Notes: generated by a model from the letters alone, not told the origin. A stretch of 64,000 nucleotides of DNA from Planctomycetota bacterium (GCA_012959785.1 DUCM01000021.1:371025-435024), one strand, 5' to 3'; shown: positions 25,175-33,490, counted from the stretch's first letter. Translations and numbers: made by a program.

Positions 25175-25837
25175 ATGACCGAAGCGCGATTTGAGCCCCT
25201 CGAATTCGAGCCCATCCCCGAGGCCGAGATGCTGGCGCGCGCCACGAGCTTTGAGCGCGACCTCTCGCGTCGCCGCAGTGTGCGCCATTTCAAGACCGAT
25301 CCCGTGCCCCGCGCCCTGCTCGAGAGCGTTCTCAAGTGCGCCGGTCACGCGCCCTCGGGCGCCCATCAACAGCCCTGGACTTTCGTTGTGGTGAGCCACC
25401 CCGAAACCAAGCGGCGCATCCGTGCCGCCGCCGAGGCCGAGGAACAGGAAAACTACGGCGGGCGCATGGCGCCCGAGTGGATCGATGTCTTGCGTCCGCT
25501 GGGTACCGATGCCCACAAACCCTGCCTCGAGGATGCGCCTGCCTTGATCGTGGTCTTTCGCCAGGCCTACGGCGAGGCCGGCGGCAAGAAGTTCAAGCAC
25601 TACTACACCCAGGAGTCGGTGGGCATCGCCGTGGGCTTTCTGTTGGCCGCCCTGCACCGCGCCGGTCTTTGCAGCCTGACCCACACACCCAGCCCGATGG
25701 GTTTCTTGGAGAAGATTCTCGAGCGGCCCCCCGCAGAGCGCGCCTTCGTGCTGATCCCCGTGGGCTATCCCACCGACAAGTGCGAGGTGCCCGCCCTCGA
25801 CCGCAAGGCGCTCGACGAGTTCTGCGTTTGGCGCTGA
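25175..25837 (+). CDS. Nitroreductase-fold flavoprotein, iodotyrosine deiodinase-like
   Basis: 220 residues. The FMN-binding RRRSVRHF (32-39) and APSGAHQQPWTFVVV (59-73) blocks, and the late LIPVGYPTDKCEVPALDRK, follow the iodotyrosine deiodinase (IYD) branch rather than NfsA/NfsB. From memory of the human enzyme, the substrate-lid triad Glu/Tyr/Lys (E157, Y161, K182) aligns with E90, Y94 and K115 with identical spacing. This predicts reductive dehalogenation of halotyrosines or a related halophenol using FMN. It is co-directional with the DUF2064 gene (22 bp apart). A general nitroreductase remains the cautious call. Confidence 0.85.
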   Translation: MTEARFEPLEFEPIPEAEMLARATSFERDLSRRRSVRHFKTDPVPRALLESVLKCAGHAPSGAHQQPWTFVVVSHPETKRRIRAAAEAEEQENYGGRMAPEWIDVLRPLGTDAHKPCLEDAPALIVVFRQAYGEAGGKKFKHYYTQESVGIAVGFLLAALHRAGLCSLTHTPSPMGFLEKILERPPAERAFVLIPVGYPTDKCEVPALDRKALDEFCVWR

Positions 25838-25855
25838 GGCAACTCCCTGCCGGAG

Positions 25856-26188
25856 TCAGGACGCTGCGTCTTGCTCTTCCAGGCGGACGGCCGTGCCGTA
25901 GACCAGGATCTCCGCCGCACCTGCCGAGATTTGTGTGCTACTGAAGCGCAGGGCCAAGACGGCGTTGCCGCCCTGTGCGCGGGCCTCTTCGCGCAGGCGA
26001 TCGAGGGCCTGTTCGCGGGACTCAGCCAGGAGCTTGGTGTACTCCACCATCTCGCCCCCGACGATGTTGGTGAAGAGGGCCGTGATGTCCTTGCCCAGGT
26101 GGCGCGCCCGCACGGCGCTGCCTTGCACCAGGCCCAGAACCTCGGCCACGGTTCGGTTGGGGAGGGACTCACAGGTGGTCACGATCAT
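25856..26188 (-). CDS. YbjQ/UPF0145-family protein
   Basis: 110 residues. IVTTCESLPNRTVAEVLGLVQGSAVRARH at the N-terminus, then GGEMVEYTKLLAESREQALDRL and GGNAVLALRFSS, are the conserved blocks of the YbjQ family, which forms pentameric rings of unknown function and is sometimes described as heavy-metal binding. Its start codon overlaps the stop of the anti-sigma gene by 4 bp, making it the last gene of a sigma/anti-sigma operon. That linkage may mean it is part of the same envelope-stress response, which is inference only. Confidence 0.87.
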   Translation of the reverse strand: MIVTTCESLPNRTVAEVLGLVQGSAVRARHLGKDITALFTNIVGGEMVEYTKLLAESREQALDRLREEARAQGGNAVLALRFSSTQISAGAAEILVYGTAVRLEEQDAAS

Positions 26189-26631
26189 CGTTGTACATCG
26201 GTATAGGAGTCAAAGGGTGAGAGGCGCCGGGAGTCGCGCCACTTGATCAGGAGCAGGAGCAGCAGACCAGAGCAGACGGCGCCCAGGGCCAGTTTGCCGC
26301 CCAGGGCCATGTCGGAACGGTAGACCTCGAAGGCCGTCCAGGCGCAAAAGCCCACGCCACCCGCCACGGCCAGGGCCCAACCCAGCCAGAGGAGCAGGCG
26401 TCGGGTGCTGTCGCCTTGCAAGCGATTCCATTCGTGGTCGCCGGGTTCGGGGGGCGCACACTGGCGGGTCACGGCTGCGAGGCGCCGATAGCCGGCCACC
26501 TCTCGCGCCAGGTGCTCCTCGCTGGCCAGGCGCTCTTCGAACGGCTCGCGATCTTCAGCCGCCAGTTCGCCATCCACATAGGCCATCACGAGCAGGTCGT
26601 CACGGCTGGGATGTCCTCTTGTCGTCGTCAT
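26185..26631 (-). CDS. Membrane anti-sigma-like protein without zinc motif
   Basis: 148 residues. The N-terminus DDLLVMAYVDGELAAEDREPFEERLASEEHLAREV has the helix pattern of zf-HC2 anti-sigma domains (LxxYxDGEL), but the HxxxCxxC zinc ligands are absent. Two hydrophobic helices follow (about 68-90 and 99-120), ending in a short basic and Ser/Asp tail. It lies 13 bp downstream of the ECF sigma gene and overlaps the YbjQ gene, so it is the presumed cognate inhibitor, holding the sigma factor at the inner membrane. The ATG at 26629-26631 was chosen; the longer frame reads back into the repetitive 3' end of the sigma gene. Confidence 0.8.
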   Translation of the reverse strand: MTTTRGHPSRDDLLVMAYVDGELAAEDREPFEERLASEEHLAREVAGYRRLAAVTRQCAPPEPGDHEWNRLQGDSTRRLLLWLGWALAVAGGVGFCAWTAFEVYRSDMALGGKLALGAVCSGLLLLLLIKWRDSRRLSPFDSYTDVQR

Positions 26632-26644
26632 GCCGGGTCTCTTC

Positions 26645-27298
26645 TCAAGTCTGCTGGGTTTTGGGATCTTCTGACGCGATGTCTTCCGAGGCGGCTTCTT
26701 CCGAGGCGGCTTCTTCCGAGGCGATAGGCTCACCCAAGGACTCTTGCAGTTGATCGCGGAGCCGGCGGCGGGCGTGGAAGAGGCGCGACATCACGGTGCC
26801 CTGGGGCAGGTCCAGGGATTCGGCGATCTCCTTGTAGGAGAGGTCCTGGAAGTGGCGCAAGACCAAGATCTCGCGGTCCTTGGCCGACAACTGGCACAGT
26901 CCTGTGTGAAAGGCCGCGTGCCGTTCGCCATGTTCGAGTGCCGCACTCGGCGGGGGTGTGTTTTCGTCCACCAGTTCCCAGTCGCCATCATCGGCAGCGC
27001 CCATTTCGCAGAGGGAGAGCTGGCGCAGGCGGCCGCGCTTGCGCAGGTGGCTGAAGCAGGTGTTGCGCAGAATGCGGTGGAACCAGGGCAAGAAAGCCTC
27101 GCCTTCGCGGAACGAATCCCGGGCGCGGAAGACCTTCATGAATGTCTCCTGGGAGAGCTCGAGGGCGTCGTCGCGGGAACCCACCAGGGCATGCGCCACA
27201 TGAAAAGCGCGCCGGCGCAAACGACGCACCAGGTCGTCGAAGGCCTGGGCCTCGCCGGCCTTGGTGCGCAGCATGAGTTGGTGGATGTCCTGGGTCAT
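26645..27298 (-). CDS. ECF-type RNA polymerase sigma factor
   Basis: 217 residues. Region 2 (DDLVRRLRRRAFHVAHALVG...DDALELSQETFMKVFR...FLPWFHRILRNTC) and region 4 (LSAKDREILVLRHFQDLSYKEIAESL, ending GTVMSRLFHARRRLRDQL) are complete; region 3 is absent, as in ECF factors. The C-terminus is an acidic tail of about 25 residues with repeated ASEEA units encoded by a 15-bp DNA repeat. It is followed at once by a membrane anti-sigma gene, which suggests release by an envelope signal. The target promoters are not visible here. Confidence 0.92.
   Translation of the reverse strand: MTQDIHQLMLRTKAGEAQAFDDLVRRLRRRAFHVAHALVGSRDDALELSQETFMKVFRARDSFREGEAFLPWFHRILRNTCFSHLRKRGRLRQLSLCEMGAADDGDWELVDENTPPPSAALEHGERHAAFHTGLCQLSAKDREILVLRHFQDLSYKEIAESLDLPQGTVMSRLFHARRRLRDQLQESLGEPIASEEAASEEAASEDIASEDPKTQQT
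26683..26727. repeat. 15-bp repeat encoding the acidic tail of the ECF sigma factor
   Basis: Two perfect units of CTTCCGAGGCGGCTT (26683-26697, 26698-26712) and a third with a changed end (26713-26727). Because the unit is a multiple of three it keeps the frame and yields the EEAAS-type repeats at the sigma factor's C-terminus. Confidence 0.85.
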
Positions 27299-27366
27299 GG
27301 GGTCTCGCTCGACGGGCTCCTTCGCACGGGGCGCTGGTCTCTTCAATCGAATCCGAAAAAAAGAAT

Positions 27367-28734
27367 CTACCCCGCCTGAACCAGGCCCAGAATGGCCAGG
27401 GCCGCCCTGCGAGTGGCTCCCGGGGGACCCAAGCGCCGCGCGGGCTCTTCCAGGGCGCGCGAGCACTCCGCTCGCCAGGCCCCATCGCCCAGGCCGCGGG
27501 CCACGGCTGCGAGGAGTTCCGGCGAGGGTGCGGGCTCCTGAAAAAAGAATTCGGGGTAGACCTCGCGGCCGGCGAGGAGGTTTACGGAGGAGAACCAGGG
27601 CGTGGTCAAGAAGTGTCGCGCCAGCCAGAGCTGGCGGCGCGTTTCGGCGCGGTAGACCACCACCGCGGGCAGACGCTGATGCAAGAGATCCAGGAGCACC
27701 GTGCCCGAAACCGAGAGGGCCAGTTGGGCCGTGCCGAGTTCTTCTTCAAGCCCGCCGCAGACCAGGCCCACGCGACCTGTGGCCTGCAGGTCCTGTAGGA
27801 TGGACTCGACGAGTTCGCGCTGGCCTGCGTCTCGTTGCACCACCACGACCTCGAGTTCCTGGTCCTGGCCGCGGGCCAGTTCCAGGGCGCTCAGCATGCT
27901 GGGCAGGTTGCGTCGGATCGTTCCCGCGCGGCTGCCGGGGAGAACCACCACGCGCTGACAGAGCTCGTCTGCTCGTGGTTGCTGCCTCCCGGGCTGCTCG
28001 CCGAGTTCGTCGAGCAATGGATGGCCCACATGGGCCACGGTCACGGCGCGGCGCGCGAACCAGGCGGGCTCGAAGGGCAGGATCGACAGGGCCAGGTTGA
28101 CGGTCTGGCCATAGGCTCCCACGCGCCACGGTGCCCAACCCCAGTACTGGGGCGTGACGAAGTGCACCACGGGCACGGAGCAACTGCGCGCTATGCGGGC
28201 CAGGGGCAGGTGCAAGGCCGGCGAGTCCACGGGAACGAAAATGTCCGGGCAGCGGCCGCACATTCGGCGGGCGACTTTCAGCACGAGGCCCACGAAAAAT
28301 GGCAGGGCACCGATTACGCCGGCGAAGCCCATGGTCGAGCGCGAAACTGGGTCGCCGAGGATCTCGACGCCCTGGGCCGCGAGGGCCGGGCCTCCGAGGC
28401 CCAGGAATTCGGGTTCGGGTGCCCCAGCTTCACGGGCCGCCTGGCGCAGGGCCGTAACCAGATTCAGGGCGTGGATCTCGCCCGAGGCTTCGGCGCAGGA
28501 GATCAGAATGCAGAGGGGCTTGTCCGGGAGGCTGAGCTCACCGACGGGCTGGAAGATATTGGGCTCAGCCGCGAGGTCCTCGAGGAACTCTGCCCGTGCT
28601 GCCCGGCTGGCAAAAAGGAAGGCTGGCACGCGCCAGGCCAGGGCCACGGGGCCCAAGAGGGCGCGGGCGAGTTCCCGGGCCACGAGGGCCAGGGGACGCC
28701 AGAGCGGCGAGGGGACGAGCGGTTTCGATTCCAC
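27367..28734 (-). CDS. lpxB: Lipid-A-disaccharide synthase
   Basis: 455 residues from a GTG start. The GT19 fold begins at ~74 with LCILISCAEASGEIHALNL, the counterpart of the glycine-rich AGExSGD motif, followed by FLGLGGPALAAQGVEIL, PDIFVPVDSPALHLPLAR and the C-terminal VLPGSRAGTIRRNLP and ALSVSGTVLLDLLHQRLPAVVVYR. It joins UDP-diacylglucosamine and lipid X to form the lipid A disaccharide at the inner membrane. The first ~70 residues are an extension not found in the ~380-residue E. coli enzyme and include a hydrophobic/amphipathic stretch. It indicates an outer membrane with lipid A. Divergent from the TPR gene by 26 bp. Confidence 0.92.
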   Translation of the reverse strand: MESKPLVPSPLWRPLALVARELARALLGPVALAWRVPAFLFASRAARAEFLEDLAAEPNIFQPVGELSLPDKPLCILISCAEASGEIHALNLVTALRQAAREAGAPEPEFLGLGGPALAAQGVEILGDPVSRSTMGFAGVIGALPFFVGLVLKVARRMCGRCPDIFVPVDSPALHLPLARIARSCSVPVVHFVTPQYWGWAPWRVGAYGQTVNLALSILPFEPAWFARRAVTVAHVGHPLLDELGEQPGRQQPRADELCQRVVVLPGSRAGTIRRNLPSMLSALELARGQDQELEVVVVQRDAGQRELVESILQDLQATGRVGLVCGGLEEELGTAQLALSVSGTVLLDLLHQRLPAVVVYRAETRRQLWLARHFLTTPWFSSVNLLAGREVYPEFFFQEPAPSPELLAAVARGLGDGAWRAECSRALEEPARRLGPPGATRRAALAILGLVQAG

Positions 28735-28760
28735 GGCGCGGGTACGGTACCCTCTCGCCC

Positions 28761-29453
28761 GTGCGATTGTTCGGCTTCTTCCTGGTGGTGTTTCTCCTGC
28801 TCTCGGCCCTGCGTGTGGTGCCTGTGATCGGGGCCGTCTTCCAGTATCCCCTGGTGGGCGTCTTCCTCGCGGCAGCCATCGTCAGCGTGGTCGCTGCGCG
28901 GACGGGCAGCGAGGTGGTCAAGAGCCGCAAACAGGCCGCCGAGCTGCGCCGCCTGGAAGCCGTCAGCACGCCCCACAACCGAGGCAAGCTGGGGCGGCTG
29001 CTGGAGATGGGCGGCCGCGCCAAGGAGGCCATCGAGCCTCTGGAAGAAGCCATCGCCGGCGAACCCGAAGTTGTCGAGTGGCACTACCGCTTGGGCCGCG
29101 CCCAATTCGCCCTGTCAAACTTCGCCGCTGCCATCAAAACCTTGCAGCACGCGGCAGAGTTGAACGAGGAATACGCCTACGGCGATGTGCTGCTCTCCCT
29201 GGCCGAAGCCCAACGCCGCGGGCGACAGTCACCCGCTGCTCTGGAAACCCTGGAACGCTACGAGACCTTGAACGGCCCGACTCCAGAGAGCGCCTATCGC
29301 CGTGGCCAAAACCACTCGGCCCAAAAAGACCGCGACCAGGCTCGAGCGGCGTTTGACGAAGTCGCCAGCCTGGCGGCATCCCTGGCCGCCTACCAGCGCA
29401 AGACCGGGCGCTCTTGGGCCGCCAAGGCGCTCTTTGCCAGGCTCTTCTCTTGA
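28761..29453 (+). CDS. Membrane-anchored TPR protein
   Basis: 230 residues from GTG 28761. Two hydrophobic helices are at the N-terminus (LFGFFLVVFLLLSALRVVPVIG and FQYPLVGVFLAAAIVSVVA). The soluble part contains TPR-like helical pairs, e.g. RLLEMGGRAKEAIEPLEEAI, WHYRLGRAQFALSNFAAAIKTLQHAAEL and EDVLLSL-like helices, which normally mediate protein-protein contacts. The upstream neighbour lpxB is divergent, so a role in lipid A biogenesis (LapB is a known TPR regulator of LpxC) is an attractive but unproven idea. The GTG start was chosen because it falls just before the first helix; the longer frame is antisense to lpxB. Confidence 0.8.
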   Translation: MRLFGFFLVVFLLLSALRVVPVIGAVFQYPLVGVFLAAAIVSVVAARTGSEVVKSRKQAAELRRLEAVSTPHNRGKLGRLLEMGGRAKEAIEPLEEAIAGEPEVVEWHYRLGRAQFALSNFAAAIKTLQHAAELNEEYAYGDVLLSLAEAQRRGRQSPAALETLERYETLNGPTPESAYRRGQNHSAQKDRDQARAAFDEVASLAASLAAYQRKTGRSWAAKALFARLFS

Positions 29454-29460
29454 GCTCTTG

Positions 29461-30222
29461 CTACGGCAAGCGCCGAGCAAAGGCGTGCAAGGAGGCGCCC
29501 AGGAGTGCCACGATGACGACTAGCATGGGACCCAGGACGGCGAGGTTCAGTCTGCCCTGGGCCATGATCGCACCGTAGTCGTCGAAGTCCACCAGACGAA
29601 AAATGGAATAGTGGGTGATGCCCTTGACGAGGTAGAGGGCAAACTCGAAGACCGTGAGCATCAAGACCAATAGAGCGATGGGCAGGGGGTTGCTGCGCAG
29701 GCACGAGAGCAAGAAAGCCAGGCCGTATATCACCATCAAGAACGCCGCGGCGTGGACCGCGCAGAGGATCAACCGCCAGGGATCCATGCTCTCGCCCACC
29801 AGGCTCAAGAGATACGGAATCGTGGCGCTGGTGAGGAAGATCGGCAGGACCAGGGCCAAGGCACCGGCGAAGTAGCGCTCGAGGAGCAGGCGGCGGCGCG
29901 AGAAGGGCCGCGCGAGCCAGATTTCCAGGGTGCCGCGATGTGCCTCGCCAGCCACCGCGCTGCACGCAAAGAGGGCCGCGGCCAGGGTGCCCAGGGTGTT
30001 GACGCCCTTGAAGAAGTGCTGGCCGTTGACATAGGCCTCGATGCCGCCCTGGGCCAGGGTATCTACCATGTCCTTGAGCACATCCAGGGGCGCCAGGGCC
30101 TTGATCGCGCCGATATTCTTCTCGAAGTCGGGCCAGTACAGAATGGCCGGGATCAACATCAGTTCGAGCAGAACGAAGTAGGCCGTTCCGAGTACAGCGT
30201 AGATGCGCAGACGCTGATCCAT
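29461..30222 (-). CDS. ABC-2-type permease
   Basis: 253 residues, six hydrophobic helices: ~13-30, ~78-95, ~116-138, ~150-170, ~180-196 and a final LAVLGPMLVVIVALLGASLHAFA. Between helices 2 and 3 it has AGEAHRGTLEIWLARPFSRRRLLLERY, the typical coupling region of ABC-2 permeases. Its start overlaps the end of the ATPase gene (ATGA), so the pair forms one transporter. Substrate unknown; related pairs export antibiotics or lipids. The gene starts 7 bp beyond the convergent TPR stop. Confidence 0.88.
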   Translation of the reverse strand: MDQRLRIYAVLGTAYFVLLELMLIPAILYWPDFEKNIGAIKALAPLDVLKDMVDTLAQGGIEAYVNGQHFFKGVNTLGTLAAALFACSAVAGEAHRGTLEIWLARPFSRRRLLLERYFAGALALVLPIFLTSATIPYLLSLVGESMDPWRLILCAVHAAAFLMVIYGLAFLLSCLRSNPLPIALLVLMLTVFEFALYLVKGITHYSIFRLVDFDDYGAIMAQGRLNLAVLGPMLVVIVALLGASLHAFARRLP

Positions 30223-31169
30223 CAGGAAACCTCGGCGTCGTAGAGCTCGCGGTAGAGGTCTTCGAGGGAGAGTTCGCCGTACTCGACGCGTTGGGGCTTT
30301 GGCAGTTGGCTTGCCGAGCACACAGCCGCCAGAACCGCACGCGGGTCTTCGCAGTCGAGTTGCAAGGTCAAGCGTCCGCCGCGGCGCCGGGCGTCGCGGA
30401 CCCCAGAGGCGCGGGCCACTTGTTCGATGGCGGCAAAGTCGTCGTGGGCTCCGTAGGTCAGGCGCAAGAGAGATCGCGACCGGCGCTGCACGGCGTCGGC
30501 GCTCTCCTTGCTGAGGACTTCGCCCGCACGCATGAAAATCATGGAATCGCACACCCGCCTCACCTCGCCCAAGTTGTGGGACGAGAGCAGGATGGTGGTG
30601 CCCGCGTCGGCGTCCTCGCGCAGGAGCTCGTGGACCCTGTTGCGTTTGGACGGGTCGAGGCCTTCGGTGATTTCATCGAGCAGCCGCACGCGCACCCGCG
30701 GTGCCATGACGGCGGCGAAGTACAACTGGCGCTTCATGCCGTGGCTGTAGGTGCGCAGCCGACTCTTGAGGGGCAGGCCGAATTCCAGTGCCAGAGCGCG
30801 ACCTCGGCCGAGAGTCTCTGCGTCGCGACCGGCGAGCAACCAGGCGAGGTGTGCCTCGCCGCGCAGTTCGCCGTAAACCGCCAACTCACCGGGGGAGTAG
30901 CTGACCCGGCGCCGGATGGCCAGGCCATCGCCCACGAGATCCGCGCCGTCGATCCGCACCGTGCCGCCGTCGGGCGGCACGAGACCCACCAGGCAGCGCA
31001 AAAAAGTGCTCTTGCCGCTTCCATTGGGCCCCAGGAGCCCGACTATGCCACCCGGGCCGATATCGATGTCCAGGGGTGCGAGGGCGCGCTTCCCGTCGAA
31101 GGAACGCGTCAGGCCGAGCACGCGGATGCAGCCGAGATCGGCGCCGGGGTCGGGAGGTTTGGCAAGCAT
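30222..31169 (-). CDS. ABC transporter ATP-binding protein
   Basis: 315 residues. Walker A is GPNGSGKST. The signature region reads YSHGMKRQL rather than LSGGQ, which is common in drug-export ATPases of the CcmA/DrrA type. Walker B is VRLLDEITEGLD with the switch His in LLSSHNLGEVRR. A ~90-residue C-terminal domain (RSRSLLRLTYGAHDD...) follows. The ATG at 31167-31169 was chosen because the longer frame extends across the divergent kinase-like gene. It is co-transcribed with the permease. Export of a lipid or toxic compound is inferred from subfamily. Confidence 0.9.
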   Translation of the reverse strand: MLAKPPDPGADLGCIRVLGLTRSFDGKRALAPLDIDIGPGGIVGLLGPNGSGKSTFLRCLVGLVPPDGGTVRIDGADLVGDGLAIRRRVSYSPGELAVYGELRGEAHLAWLLAGRDAETLGRGRALALEFGLPLKSRLRTYSHGMKRQLYFAAVMAPRVRVRLLDEITEGLDPSKRNRVHELLREDADAGTTILLSSHNLGEVRRVCDSMIFMRAGEVLSKESADAVQRRSRSLLRLTYGAHDDFAAIEQVARASGVRDARRRGGRLTLQLDCEDPRAVLAAVCSASQLPKPQRVEYGELSLEDLYRELYDAEVS

Positions 31170-31224
31170 GGGGGATTCGCGTCTGGACACGCGGCTTCTG
31201 CGGCGAAGAATAGGCCCTGCAAGG

Positions 31225-31278
31225 ATGAGTGGCAAGCGCCCTGCATGGATGAGAGGCAAGAGATGGATGAGTGGCAAG
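31225..31278. repeat. Three spaced copies of ATGAGNGGCAAG at the kinase 5' end
   Basis: Copies of ATGAG(T/A)GGCAAG start at 31225, 31249 and 31267. They lie in the 75-93-bp divergent space between the ABC ATPase start and the Kdo-kinase-like start, and the last overlaps the coding start. They produce several closely spaced ATG codons, so the real start of the downstream gene is ambiguous. Confidence 0.7.
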
Positions 31279-32024
31279 TGCAAGAGGAACTGAAGCGCGA
31301 CAGCCTGGGCCGCGTCGAGCTTGTGCGGGGCCCCGCTGGTCTGGCGCTCCGCCGGGTGGCCTGCGGGGGAGCTTTGCCCGCCTCGGCTCTGGTGGCCCGT
31401 TGGCTCTTGCGCCGTGAACGCAAAGCCCTCGCCGCCCTGTCGGGCGCTCCTGGCACACCGCAACTCGCTCCCGCATCGGAGCCGAGCGCGGCGCCGAGCA
31501 GTGAGGTGCTCTTGCGCGAATGGGTCGCGGGCCAGCCCTTGCACCTCGCCGAGAGCCTGCCCTGTGATTTCTTTGAGCATCTCGACGATCTGGTGGAGGA
31601 CTTGCACCGCCGCGGTGTGTGCCACAACGACCTGCACAAGGAACAGAACATCCTGGTGGGCGCCGACGGCTTTCCGCACCTGATCGATTTTCAACTGGCC
31701 AGCGTCCACCGCCGCCGCGGTCCGGTGTTTCGCAGTCGCTCGCGGGATGACCTGCGCCATGCGCAGAAGCACCGCCGGCGCTACACCCGCGCTGGCCGTG
31801 CTCCCGCCGCTGTGACCGGGGACCGCGCCCAGGGCCGGGGCCATGGCCTGCGTCGTGGCACCGTGGCCGCCATCTGGCGCCGCACGGGAAAGCCCCTCTA
31901 CAACTTCATCACGCGCCGGCTACTCGGGACCTCCGATGGTGAGTTGCGCCGCGACAGCTCGGGCCCCTGGCCTCGCTGGATGCCGGCCAGCGGGACCCGA
32001 GGTGCCGATCAGCGCTCGGGCTAG
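31263..32024 (+). CDS. Kdo/LPS-kinase-like protein (protein-kinase fold)
   Basis: 253 residues from ATG 31263 (ATG 31245 is an in-frame alternative). The catalytic loop is HRRGVCHNDLHKEQNILV: D123 and N129 match the HxDxxxxN loop, and IDFQ (141-144) stands where kinases have DFG. These features fit the small KdkA/InaA-type lipopolysaccharide kinases, which phosphorylate Kdo or inner-core sugars. VLLREWVAGQPLHL resembles the hinge. A basic C-terminal tail (DLRHAQKHRRRYTRAGRA) could bind membranes. Divergent from an ABC exporter gene pair and 3 kb from lpxB, it fits an envelope context. A typical protein Ser/Thr kinase is less likely. Confidence 0.75.
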   Translation: MDEWQVQEELKRDSLGRVELVRGPAGLALRRVACGGALPASALVARWLLRRERKALAALSGAPGTPQLAPASEPSAAPSSEVLLREWVAGQPLHLAESLPCDFFEHLDDLVEDLHRRGVCHNDLHKEQNILVGADGFPHLIDFQLASVHRRRGPVFRSRSRDDLRHAQKHRRRYTRAGRAPAAVTGDRAQGRGHGLRRGTVAAIWRRTGKPLYNFITRRLLGTSDGELRRDSSGPWPRWMPASGTRGADQRSG

Positions 32025-32134
32025 CCCATTCAAGCCCCAAAAAAGCGCCTGTAGGGCACAAGGAGAAGGGTGCGAGCCCGTTTTGGTCTGATTCCTGCAC
32101 AGTTTCACGGCGGAGTCCCGATAGAGTCCCGCCC

Positions 32135-33490
32135 ATGGACATCACGGTTGTAGGTGCTGGCGAGGTGGGCTTCCACCTGGCCCGGATTCTGTCGCGGGAG
32201 GACCACCGGGTGAGCGTTGTCGACGCTGACCCGGTGAGGTCCCGTAGCATCATGGAGTCCCTCGATGTCCAGGTCATTTTGGGCGACGCGACCTCTGCTG
32301 ATGTGCTCACCCGCGCCGGAGTTCCCAAGACGGATCTCCTGGTTGTGGTGACCGACGATGACAAGGCCAATCTCCTGACCTGCGTTTTGGCCCGTGCTCT
32401 CGGTGCTCGACGCATCATCCTGCGCCTCCACGACCTCGAGCGCCTCGAGGATTACCGCTACTTCTACAAGCAGGCCATCGGCTTTGATGTGGTGCTCTCC
32501 ACCGAGGAGTTCGCCGCCGAGGAAGTGGTCAGCACTGTGCGCGAGCACCACGCCCTGGAGGTGGAGAGTTTCGTCGGCGGTCGCATTCAATTGCGGCGCT
32601 ACCGTGTCGATGACGACTCGCAGTTGCTCGGCGGCACCTTGGCCGAGCTGGATCTGCCTTCGGGCGTCCTGATCGGCGGCGTGTCCCACAAGAAGACCTT
32701 TGTGATCCCCACTGGCGAGGATCGCATCGAGCCCGGATCCCAGATCTATGTGATTGGCAAGAGCTACGCCCTCGACGCTTTCGAGCGCATGAATGGCGCG
32801 CCCACCATCCACCGTCGCAGCGTTGTCCTGCTCGGAGCCGGTGGCCTGAGCCGTTCGATCGTGCACCGCCTGAAGAATGTGGAGGGTGTCAGCTTGCGGG
32901 TCATCGAGCGCGACCATGTGCGCGCCAAGACCTTCGCGGCCGAGTTTTCCAGCGATGTGATGGTGATCGACGGCGATGTGGCCGACCTGGAAATGTTGAC
33001 CGAGGAACGCGTGGGGGAGGCCCACACCTTCATCGCGGCTTCCGGCGATGATGAACAGAACTTGGTGGCCTGCCACCTGCTCAAAGCTCTGGGCGTGGAG
33101 CGCACCATCGCTTTGGTAAACAAGTCCTCCTATCGCTACATCTTCGACATGCTCGGCGTGGACCACGCGATTTCTCCGCGCATCACCTGCGCCAACCGCA
33201 TCCTGCGCTTTGTGCGCGCCGATTCGGTCTATTCGGTCGCGGTTCTCGGTGAAGGACGCGCCGAGGTGCTCGAGATCGAGGTCAAATTGTCGGGCAAGAA
33301 GACCAGCGCCAAGATCAAGTCCCTGGGTCTGCCCCCGGGCACGGTCATCGGTGGCCATGTGCGCGATGATGAAGTCGAGGTGCCCGACGGCGAGACGCTG
33401 ATCACGAGTGGCGACCACGTGATCGTTTTCTGTCTGCCCGAAAATGTGAAGAAGGTTCTATCGATCTTCAACGCGGAAGCCGACTCGTGA
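32135..33490 (+). CDS. trkA: Trk potassium uptake regulator TrkA
   Basis: 451 residues: two RCK modules. The first starts with VVGAGEVGFHLARIL (5-19) and its ligand-binding strand, followed by a TrkA_C domain; the second begins near ~226 with VVLLGAGGLSRSIVHRL and ends with another TrkA_C (LGLPPGTVIGGHVRDDEVEVPDG). TrkA binds NAD(H) and ATP and gates the TrkH channel at the inner face of the membrane. The trkH gene starts inside its stop codon (GTGA), so the two are translated together. It is the normal length for duplicated TrkA. Confidence 0.95.
   Translation: MDITVVGAGEVGFHLARILSREDHRVSVVDADPVRSRSIMESLDVQVILGDATSADVLTRAGVPKTDLLVVVTDDDKANLLTCVLARALGARRIILRLHDLERLEDYRYFYKQAIGFDVVLSTEEFAAEEVVSTVREHHALEVESFVGGRIQLRRYRVDDDSQLLGGTLAELDLPSGVLIGGVSHKKTFVIPTGEDRIEPGSQIYVIGKSYALDAFERMNGAPTIHRRSVVLLGAGGLSRSIVHRLKNVEGVSLRVIERDHVRAKTFAAEFSSDVMVIDGDVADLEMLTEERVGEAHTFIAASGDDEQNLVACHLLKALGVERTIALVNKSSYRYIFDMLGVDHAISPRITCANRILRFVRADSVYSVAVLGEGRAEVLEIEVKLSGKKTSAKIKSLGLPPGTVIGGHVRDDEVEVPDGETLITSGDHVIVFCLPENVKKVLSIFNAEADS

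Noticed and set aside
30291..31262. N-terminal extension making the kinase-like protein 577 residues
   Set aside because: It is antisense to the ABC ATPase gene and has no conserved features; the kinase starts at about 31263.
32105..33418. 437-residue minus-strand open frame
   Set aside because: Antisense to trkA with no recognisable fold.
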